Assembly (NCBI GenBank): GCA_010028615.1
Contig: RHAS01000039.1
Location: 1 to 7,088 of the forward strand
Direction: 5' to 3'
Origin: Actinomycetota bacterium
Lineage (GTDB): Bacteria > Actinomycetota > Actinomycetes > Actinomycetales > Microbacteriaceae
Length of the DNA: 7,088 bases
A model generated the notes under the pieces. The model did no database searches. It worked only from the letters and a program-made list of their open reading frames with translations, and was not told the origin of the DNA. Within the stretch, counting starts at the first letter, position 1, and the number at the start of each line of letters is the position of its first letter. Of the stretch, positions 1 to 5,989 are shown piece by piece. Made by a program: the position numbers and the translations under genes.

Positions 1-1
1 G

Positions 2-244
2 ACAGTTTTTAACTGCCAGCAAGTTTTAGAAAAAGCAACGTTTTATGTTGATAACGAAGTAACGGATGACGAGAAGGTGGCAATCGATAGCCACCTCAGG
101 TCGTGCAAGGGGTGTGCTGAGGAGTATGCAATTGAGGTTCGGATATCGAGCATGCTTCTCTCATCAGCCTGGAATCCAATAAGCACAGAAGATCTAGTGA
201 AAAAAGCCATGTTTAACTACATGCAAAAACGGACAGAAGACTAA
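2..244 (+). CDS. rsrA: RsrA-like zinc anti-sigma factor (mycothiol system), 5'-truncated by window edge
   Basis: This is the 3' part of a gene: 80 codons are visible and then TAA, while the start lies left of the window. The visible protein has Cys at residue 5, then the zinc-binding motif H31-x3-C35-x2-C38 (SHLRSCKGC), followed by a charged helical tail without membrane segments. The spacing from the first Cys to the His and the two later Cys (26, 30, 33) equals that between C11, H37, C41 and C44 of Streptomyces RsrA as I know it. In that family zinc-bound reduced protein holds SigR/SigH in the cytoplasm, and a disulfide between the first and last of these Cys releases the sigma factor to drive thiol-oxidative-stress genes. 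The partner sigma gene is normally just upstream, so I expect it immediately outside the window. The additional C-terminal Cys pair of Streptomyces RsrA is absent. A generic zf-HC2 anti-sigma factor of another ECF sigma is the alternative. Confidence 0.8.
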   Translation, partial: TVFNCQQVLEKATFYVDNEVTDDEKVAIDSHLRSCKGCAEEYAIEVRISSMLLSSAWNPISTEDLVKKAMFNYMQKRTED

Positions 245-852
245 ATTTCCTCTTCCGGAATATCTAGCCAGCGATACCAGCCCTGATTCAATACCAGCCA
301 AGCGATTAGGCCATGACCTAGTTGACCAGGTTGCCCAAAGTTAGAGTTTCTAAGCTCTGTATTGAATCCCTGATGGTCAATTAGCGGTCTAAAGGCATCC
401 ACAAAAGGCAGCGATCTTCTTGATGCCACATCTTCGAAACCGGCAGCTAGGTGTTCTATCTCGTAGTTCAACTGGGGGTTGCGTGATGGGATCGGCGAAA
501 TTACAAAAGGCTGGATACCTTTACTTATTGCGGTATCAAGGATGTTGGCAAGATTCAATCTAGATCGCGACATCGAAATACCAGCGTTAATGTCATTAGG
601 ACCTAGGCAAATCACCAGTCGGTTATCTGTTTCATCCGAGAATCGTCTTGAGCATTCGTCTAACCAAACCTCGGCAAGGCCAGCGGTAGTAATTTCTGGA
701 GTGGGCAAGCTATAAAAATCAATCCGCGGATATTCGCTCTGAGTTTTAGCAATTACCCGACCGACCCAACCGAGACCCTTCGGATCGCCTCCAGCGCTAA
801 CCAAATCGTCGCCAATGATGACGATTCGAATATTGCGTTTCGGCTCGTTCAT
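241..852 (-). CDS. SGNH/GDSL-fold protein with apparently degenerate catalytic site
   Basis: A 203-residue cytoplasmic-looking protein with no signal peptide or membrane segment. The SGNH-hydrolase layout is recognisable: block I near residues 10-31 (IVIIGDDLVSAGGDP then GLGWVGRV), block II near 48-58, block III GPND at 84-87, and block V near 171-187 (NFGQPGQLGHGLIAWLV). Family members are esterases or acyl hydrolases with a Ser nucleophile in GDS, a Gly and an Asn in the oxyanion hole, and a DxxH pair. Here the nucleophile position is Asp16, the block II Gly position appears to be Glu53, and the DxxH pair aligns with Asn171 and Gln174. Only block III Asn86 is retained. Hydrolase activity is therefore doubtful. 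ATG starts 4 bases after the kgd stop (TTAGTTAGATG on the minus strand), with only a distant GAGAGAG as possible ribosome site. Translation is probably coupled to kgd. The function is unknown; a binding or pseudoenzyme role is inferred. Confidence 0.85.
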   Translation of the reverse strand: MNEPKRNIRIVIIGDDLVSAGGDPKGLGWVGRVIAKTQSEYPRIDFYSLPTPEITTAGLAEVWLDECSRRFSDETDNRLVICLGPNDINAGISMSRSRLNLANILDTAISKGIQPFVISPIPSRNPQLNYEIEHLAAGFEDVASRRSLPFVDAFRPLIDHQGFNTELRNSNFGQPGQLGHGLIAWLVLNQGWYRWLDIPEEEI

Positions 853-856
853 CTAA

Positions 857-3800
857 CTAAGCGAACGCTCTCTCGATTAGATCTGCCTGTTCGACTGCGT
901 GGCTCTTAGCTGAACCAGTTGCAGGAGATGCGCTAGCTGGACGTGATACCAACTTGGCAACCTGTCCGTTCATGTATTTCGGTAGGAATAGACCGATGTA
1001 TGTCCAAGGGCCCTGGTTAGCAGGCTCGTCTTGAACCCAAACCAATTCTGCATTCGGATACTGAGCGTAGACCTGCTTAATCTCATCAACCGGAGTTGGG
1101 TAGAGCTGTTCAACCCTCACAATCGCCGTACTCTGGTCATTGCGCTTTTCGGCCTCGGCCAGTAGATCCCAATAAACCTTGCCAGAACAGAACAATACTT
1201 TTCTAACTGCCTGCTTATTTAGCGGTCTAGGCTCATCGATAACCCGTTGGAATGAACCAGTGGTGAAATCGGCAACATTTGAGGAGGCTGCTTTCAATCG
1301 GAGCATCGACTTAGGCGTGAAGACGATCAAAGGTCTTCTTGGTCTGGAGTATGCCTGCTGGCGAAGAAGGTGGAAATGGTTTGCCGGTGTCGATGGTTGC
1401 GCAACGGTCATGTTGTTCTCGGCGCAAAGCTGAAGGTATCTTTCGATTCTTGCCGAGGAGTGATCTGGTCCCTGACCTTCGTAACCGTGTGGAAGGAGCA
1501 GCACCAAGGATGAGTGCTGGTTCCACTTTTGCTCGGCCGATGAAATGAATTCATCCAGGATGGTCTGCGCACCGTTTGCAAAATCACCAAACTGCGCTTC
1601 CCAGAGCACAAGAGCATCCTCACGCTCGACCGAGTAACCGTATTCGAATCCCATGGCAGCGTATTCGCTTAGCAGTGAGTCGTAGATATAGAACTTGGCC
1701 TGGTTGGCACTTAGGTTTCTAAGTGGCATCCATTCTTGGCCGTTGACTTTGTCGTGGAATACCGCGTGGCGCTGAACGAAAGTACCGCGCCTGGAATCCT
1801 GCCCAGCCATGCGGATGTTGACTCCTTCAACCAGTAGCGAACCGAAGGCAATTAGCTCACCAAAGCCCCAGTCAATTCCACCTTCACGGCTCATCTCAAC
1901 GCGCTTGGCTAGTAGCTGCTGCAGTTTTGGATGAACGTTGAAATTAGGCGGCAGGTTGTTGTGAGCGTCGCCGATTAGTTCCATAACCTCTTTGGAGATT
2001 TTGCTCTCGCGGAAGATGTCCGGGTGATCGCTTGCCGTGGTGCCAATGCCAATTGGTTTAGGAACAATTTCTGCAGGTTTTGACGTTGCCTCGTGGACTT
2101 CGACAAAGGCATTTTCCAGTTTGGCTTGGAAGTCAGCATTCGATTGCTCAAATTCTTCGCGGCTGATATCTGCTCTACCAACTAGGGATTCTAGGTAAAG
2201 AGTTCTAACCGAACGCTTAGCTTCAATTAGCGAATACATCAGTGGTTGTGTCATCGAAGGATCATCGCCTTCGTTGTGTCCACGACGACGGTAGCAAACT
2301 AGGTCGATAACGGCATCTTTGGCAAATTTCTGTCGATAATCAAAAGCTAGCTGGGCAACTCTGACCACTGCTTCTGGATCATCACCGTTGACGTGGAAGA
2401 TCGGCACTTGAATTCCTTTTGCCACATCTGTTGCGTAGACGGTTGATCTTGACATCGAAGGTGGGGTAGTAAAGCCAACCTGGTTGTTGATGACAATATG
2501 AATTGTTCCACCGGTGCGGTAGCCACGAAGGCTCATCATGTTTAGAGTTTCTGGAACGACACCTTGGCCAGCGAATGCCGCATCGCCGTGAATTAGAAGT
2601 GGTAGCACTGGATATTCAGCAGGAGCTTTATCCAAGCGATCCTGCTTGGCTCGAACGATACCTTCAAGCACTGGGTTAACCGCCTCTAGGTGGGAAGGGT
2701 TAGCAGCTAGGTAAACCTTGGTGCTATTGCCAGCGACTGAGGTAAAGACCCCTGAAGTTCCAAGGTGATACTTAACATCTCCAGAACCTTGAACCGACTT
2801 GGTGTCGGTGTTTCCTTCAAACTCTTTGAATACCTGACCATAAGTCTTACCAGCAATGTTGGTAAGTACATTTAGCCGACCACGGTGCGCCATACCGATA
2901 GCGATCTCATCCAGGTGGGCATCGGCTGCGGCTTGCAAAATCGCATCAAGGGCGGCAATTGTTGATTCGCCACCTTCTAGGCTGAAGCGCTTTTGACCTA
3001 CGAACTTGGTCTGCAGGAAGGTTTCAAAAGCTTCTGCCTCGTTTAGTTTTTCTAGGATTCGAAGTTGCTGAGCGCGACTTGGCTTCTCGTATGGTCGTTC
3101 AAGTTGCTCCTGCATCCACTTGCGCTCTTCAGGCGAATGGATGTGCATGTATTCGACACCGACGGTGCGGCAGTAGCTATCGCGCAGAATCTTCAAGACA
3201 TCACGAAGCAACATCTTCGGTTTACCACCGAAGCCACCGGTTTTAACAACTCGATCCAAATCCCACAGGCTCAAACCATGGGTTAGCACATCTAGATCAG
3301 GGTGGCTACGCTGCTTGTATTCAAGTGGGTCAATATCTGCCATCAAGTGACCGCGAACACGGTAGGCGTTGATAAGTTCCTGAACCCTAGTTTCTTTACT
3401 TCTAGCATCCGCATCTTCAACATCAATTGACCAGCGAATCGGTTGGTAGGGGATACGAAGGTCAGCAAATATCTCATCGTAGAAGCCGCGTTCGCCTACC
3501 AGCAGTTCATTTATGATTCGTAGGAATTCGCCAGAGCCAGCGCCTTGAATTACTCGGTGATCATAGGTCGAAGTTAGGGTGATGACTTTGGAAACACCGA
3601 GCTTAGCTAGGTGTTCTTCGCTCATCCCTTGGAATTCTGCAGGGTAATCTAGCGCTCCAGCACCAATGATGCAGCCTTGACCTTTAGTCAATCTTGGTAC
3701 TGAGTGAACAGTGCCTATTCCACCAGGGTTGGTAAGTGACGCGGTGGTTCCAGCGAAATCTTCTGCGGTGAGTTTGTTCTCTCTGGCGCGCTTTACCAAA

Positions 3801-4519
3801 TCTTCATAGGCGGCAAGATATTCAACAAAGTTTAGCTTCTGTGCTTTTTTGATATTTGGCACAAGAAGTGCTCTACTGCCATCTGGCTTAGGAATATCAA
3901 TTGCTAAACCAAAGTTGATATTCGCTGGGGTTATGGCAGCAGGTTTGCCCTCAATTTCGTCGTAGTAGACGTTCTGACTTGGAAACTCTTTTAGAGCCCG
4001 AATAATTGCATAACCAATGATGTGAGTGAAGGAAACTTTTCCACCACGAGTTCTAGTTAGGTGCGAGTTGATGACAATTCTGTTGTCAATCAGAAGTTTT
4101 GCTGGAATTGCTCTGACGCTGGTGGCAGTCGGGATGGTCAGCGAAGCATCCATGTTGGCCGCCAAAGTCTTGGACATTCCCTTTAGAATGTTGACCTGAT
4201 CTTCGGTTGGGTCTTCGGTCTCTTCAGTGTTTTGGCTGACCAGCTGGGCTGGAATTGGAGTTGGTTGCGGCTCGACTCGGGTGGTTCTAGCTACCAGTGG
4301 GATTGAACCTGTTGCTGGTTTTTCAACTGCTGGCTCTGCTGCAGTTACCACCTGGGGGATGGCTTGAGTCTGAGGGCGATTTTTCTGGTACTGCTCCAGA
4401 ATTGGTAACCATTCTTTATCGACAGATTCAGGATTTGTAAGCCACTTCGCATACATTTCCTCGACTAGCCATGAATTAGCGCCAAAGTCTTGGCCGGATT
4501 GTTGGTTGTCGCCGGACAA
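857..4519 (-). CDS. kgd: Multifunctional 2-oxoglutarate decarboxylase/dehydrogenase E1 with fused E2 succinyltransferase domain
   Basis: 1220 residues, the usual length for actinobacterial Kgd/OdhA. Order: an N-terminal helical segment (11-45, with FGANSWLVEEMY); a Pro/Ala/Thr/Glu-rich linker (46-107); an E2 acyltransferase core (about 108-345) with catalytic His321 in TYDHRVIQG; then the thiamine-diphosphate E1 part. E1 signatures are HRGRLN 545-550, His585, GDAAF 645-649 with NNQ 678-680 (ThDP/Mg binding), GHNEGDDP 747-754, GQGPDHSSAR 1015-1024, and the C-terminal RPASASPATGS. No lipoyl domain is present, so as known for this family it must use the lipoylated E2 of pyruvate dehydrogenase in trans, plus Lpd. 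The cytoplasmic complex converts 2-oxoglutarate, CoA and NAD+ to succinyl-CoA in the TCA cycle. Homologues are inhibited by the FHA protein GarA/OdhI, which is not encoded here. The start is TTG, chosen because GAGGTGA lies 4 bases upstream and the N-terminus matches the family. First gene of a two-gene leftward unit. Confidence 0.97.
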   Translation of the reverse strand: MSGDNQQSGQDFGANSWLVEEMYAKWLTNPESVDKEWLPILEQYQKNRPQTQAIPQVVTAAEPAVEKPATGSIPLVARTTRVEPQPTPIPAQLVSQNTEETEDPTEDQVNILKGMSKTLAANMDASLTIPTATSVRAIPAKLLIDNRIVINSHLTRTRGGKVSFTHIIGYAIIRALKEFPSQNVYYDEIEGKPAAITPANINFGLAIDIPKPDGSRALLVPNIKKAQKLNFVEYLAAYEDLVKRARENKLTAEDFAGTTASLTNPGGIGTVHSVPRLTKGQGCIIGAGALDYPAEFQGMSEEHLAKLGVSKVITLTSTYDHRVIQGAGSGEFLRIINELLVGERGFYDEIFADLRIPYQPIRWSIDVEDADARSKETRVQELINAYRVRGHLMADIDPLEYKQRSHPDLDVLTHGLSLWDLDRVVKTGGFGGKPKMLLRDVLKILRDSYCRTVGVEYMHIHSPEERKWMQEQLERPYEKPSRAQQLRILEKLNEAEAFETFLQTKFVGQKRFSLEGGESTIAALDAILQAAADAHLDEIAIGMAHRGRLNVLTNIAGKTYGQVFKEFEGNTDTKSVQGSGDVKYHLGTSGVFTSVAGNSTKVYLAANPSHLEAVNPVLEGIVRAKQDRLDKAPAEYPVLPLLIHGDAAFAGQGVVPETLNMMSLRGYRTGGTIHIVINNQVGFTTPPSMSRSTVYATDVAKGIQVPIFHVNGDDPEAVVRVAQLAFDYRQKFAKDAVIDLVCYRRRGHNEGDDPSMTQPLMYSLIEAKRSVRTLYLESLVGRADISREEFEQSNADFQAKLENAFVEVHEATSKPAEIVPKPIGIGTTASDHPDIFRESKISKEVMELIGDAHNNLPPNFNVHPKLQQLLAKRVEMSREGGIDWGFGELIAFGSLLVEGVNIRMAGQDSRRGTFVQRHAVFHDKVNGQEWMPLRNLSANQAKFYIYDSLLSEYAAMGFEYGYSVEREDALVLWEAQFGDFANGAQTILDEFISSAEQKWNQHSSLVLLLPHGYEGQGPDHSSARIERYLQLCAENNMTVAQPSTPANHFHLLRQQAYSRPRRPLIVFTPKSMLRLKAASSNVADFTTGSFQRVIDEPRPLNKQAVRKVLFCSGKVYWDLLAEAEKRNDQSTAIVRVEQLYPTPVDEIKQVYAQYPNAELVWVQDEPANQGPWTYIGLFLPKYMNGQVAKLVSRPASASPATGSAKSHAVEQADLIERAFA

Positions 4520-4523
4520 CTGC

Positions 4524-4530
4524 TCACCTC
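4524..4530 (-). promoter_or_regulatory. Ribosome binding site deciding the TTG start of kgd
   Basis: On the minus strand GAGGTGA is followed by GCAG and then TTG. Seven bases match the anti-Shine-Dalgarno complement, at good spacing. The nearest upstream ATG (in GTATGAGGTGA) is out of frame and runs straight into a stop, so TTG is the only sensible start. Confidence 0.8.
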
Positions 4531-4580
4531 ATACTTTTTGGGGGAAATACAGTGTTAAGCCTACCTGCTAATGCCTAGTT

Positions 4581-4592
4581 GGGATTTATCCC
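4581..4592. repeat. Short inverted repeat GGGAT-TT-ATCCC in the divergent intergenic region
   Basis: Perfect 5-bp arms around a 2-base spacer, lying about 60 bases upstream of kgd and 84 bases upstream of the CNNM gene. On the minus strand it sits just upstream of the candidate kgd -10, where a dimeric regulator could bind. It matches no operator I recognise, and a repeat this short could occur by chance. Confidence 0.35.
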
Positions 4593-4675
4593 CAGAAAAT
4601 CAAGGAAAAGTGGCCATCGGCTATGCTTGAAAATGTTATGGATCCTGATAATCCCGACCCGAAGCGGCTCGAGCA

Positions 4676-5989
4676 TTGAACGAATGGTTCTTGCTCGCCC
4701 TAGGAATCTTACTCACCCTAGGTACCGGCATATTTGTTGCCAGTGAGTTCTCCATGATCAATTTGGAGCGCACTGAACTAGAAGCTCGCCAAGATCGCGG
4801 TGAAAAAGGCCTAAGGCTCAGTATTCGAGCACTGAAGAGGACCAGCACCCACCTATCTTCCGCTCAGCTTGGTATTACCTTGACCACCATGCTGACCGGG
4901 TTCCTAGCTGAGCCGTCCCTAGCCATTTTGCTGGAAGGCCCACTTCGGGATTTAGGTTTGGGCGAAACGGCAATCCGGGCAACTGCGCTAACGATCTCAT
5001 TGGTTTTAGCCACCATCTTTTCAACACTGGTTGGCGAACTTATACCCAAGAAGCTTGCGCTTACCATTCCGCTAAAAGTCAATAAAGCGGTGGTCAGATT
5101 TCAACTGATATTCAGTTGGATTTTTGGCTGGTTGGTATGGCTACTGAATACCACCGGTAATGCCATCGTTCGAGCAATTGGAATTGAACCTAAAGAGGAA
5201 CTTTCCTCGGCTAGAACCGCTGAAGAACTAAGTTCAATGGTGCAGCGTTCAGCAAGTTTGGGATCTATCAAACAGCGGCACGCTGATTTAATCACCAAGA
5301 CCCTAGCGTTATCGCAATTAGTTGCCGCTGATGTCATGACGCCGAGAACAAAACTGGAATCTCTTGCCACCACAGATTCTGTTCAAGATGTTATTCGCCG
5401 ATCTGATGTCACTGGATTTTCTAGATTCCCTGTCTTTGATGGATCCGAAGATGACATCGCTGGAATTGTGCACGTTAAGGCTGCCGCATCCGTCCCTCGC
5501 GAAAAGCGAGATCAAGTTCCGGTTACCGCTCTTATGGTTGAACCTTACCGGGTGCCAGAAACGATTTCACTGGAAAAACTCATGGGGCAACTTCGCTCCC
5601 ACGGTTTGCAAATTGCAGTAGTGGTTGATGAGTATGGCGGTACCGCAGGTGTGGTAACCCTTGAGGACTTAGTCGAAGAGTTGGTTGGTGAACTTGGCGA
5701 TGAACACGATAAAGCAAAGATAGACATCCGTTCCGCCAAAGATAAATCGATTACTTTCCCAGGTATGTTCCGACCTGATGAACTAGAAGAGAAACTTGCC
5801 ATCGTAGTTCCTGAAGATGGCGACTACGAGACGGTTGCGGGCTTCATGATGGCAAAACTCGGCAAGGTAGCTGAGGTTGGCGATGAAGTTGTAATTGCTG
5901 GCGGCCTACTAAGAGTTGAACGTATGGATGGACGCAGAGTCGATCGCATTAAGTTCATTCCAGAACCAGTCGAGGTGAAAAATGACTGA
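4676..5989 (+). CDS. CNNM (DUF21)/CBS/CorC_HlyC membrane protein, HlyC/CorC family, putative divalent-cation transporter
   Basis: 437 residues with the full family layout: a CNNM/DUF21 membrane domain with hydrophobic segments near 4-26, 60-86, 99-127 and 140-165; a cytosolic CBS pair (about 215-338); and a CorC_HlyC C-terminal domain (about 350-432). Motifs include AQLGITL (63-69), GELIPKK (120-126), VMTPRT (220-225), SRFPVFD (249-255), VVDEYGGTAG (316-325) and LVEELVGEL (332-340). The family is often called hemolysin, but its better-supported role is Mg2+/Co2+ transport or tolerance, with CBS domains sensing nucleotide and Mg2+. The start is TTG: the frame is closed by TAA at 4649-4651, no ATG or GTG lies between, and the predicted N-terminus MNEWFLLALG is family-like. 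No clear Shine-Dalgarno sequence precedes it. It is the first gene of a rightward pair, overlapping the next gene by 8 bases, so the two products probably act together. Confidence 0.93.
   Translation: MNEWFLLALGILLTLGTGIFVASEFSMINLERTELEARQDRGEKGLRLSIRALKRTSTHLSSAQLGITLTTMLTGFLAEPSLAILLEGPLRDLGLGETAIRATALTISLVLATIFSTLVGELIPKKLALTIPLKVNKAVVRFQLIFSWIFGWLVWLLNTTGNAIVRAIGIEPKEELSSARTAEELSSMVQRSASLGSIKQRHADLITKTLALSQLVAADVMTPRTKLESLATTDSVQDVIRRSDVTGFSRFPVFDGSEDDIAGIVHVKAAASVPREKRDQVPVTALMVEPYRVPETISLEKLMGQLRSHGLQIAVVVDEYGGTAGVVTLEDLVEELVGELGDEHDKAKIDIRSAKDKSITFPGMFRPDELEEKLAIVVPEDGDYETVAGFMMAKLGKVAEVGDEVVIAGGLLRVERMDGRRVDRIKFIPEPVEVKND
5972..5978 (+). promoter_or_regulatory. Ribosome binding site of the second CNNM/CBS gene, inside the end of the first
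   Basis: GAGGTGA is followed by three A and then ATG at 5982. It is the same seven-base core used by kgd. It lies in the last codons of the upstream gene, which supports this ATG as the true start and translational coupling through the ATGACTGA overlap. Confidence 0.75.

Larger units (their letters stand above)
4520..4675. promoter_or_regulatory. Divergent intergenic region between kgd and the CNNM/CBS gene pair
   Basis: This 156-bp gap is the only non-coding stretch of size in the window and must hold the promoters for both transcription units. Leftward, TAGGCT (minus strand, 4563-4558) is a plausible -10 for kgd and would give a leader of about 30 bases, but no good -35 sits at the right distance. 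Rightward, TATGCT at 4622-4627 is a possible -10, again without a TTGACA-like -35. A T5G5 run at 4535-4544 and a 5-bp-arm inverted repeat at 4581-4592 lie between them. The individual promoter boxes are weak guesses; that promoters lie in this region is a safe inference from the divergent layout. Confidence 0.55.

Noticed and set aside
236..255. Stem GAAGA/TCTTC around the convergent stop codons, as a bidirectional terminator
   Set aside because: The stem is only 5 A/T-rich pairs with a 10-base loop, and no T run follows immediately on either strand.
479..715. Open plus-strand frame of 78 codons opposite the SGNH gene
   Set aside because: It lies wholly antisense to a better-supported gene, has no ribosome site, and its translation shows no recognisable motif.
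3065..3286. Plus-strand open frame opposite kgd
   Set aside because: It falls opposite the conserved E1 region of Kgd and has no supporting motif or ribosome site. Other open frames antisense or out of frame to kgd and the CNNM genes were dismissed for the same reason.
4535..4544. TTTTTGGGGG run upstream of kgd as a phase-variable tract or G-quadruplex
   Set aside because: Five-base homopolymers are short for slippage, only one G run is present so a quadruplex cannot form, and the tract lies outside coding sequence.
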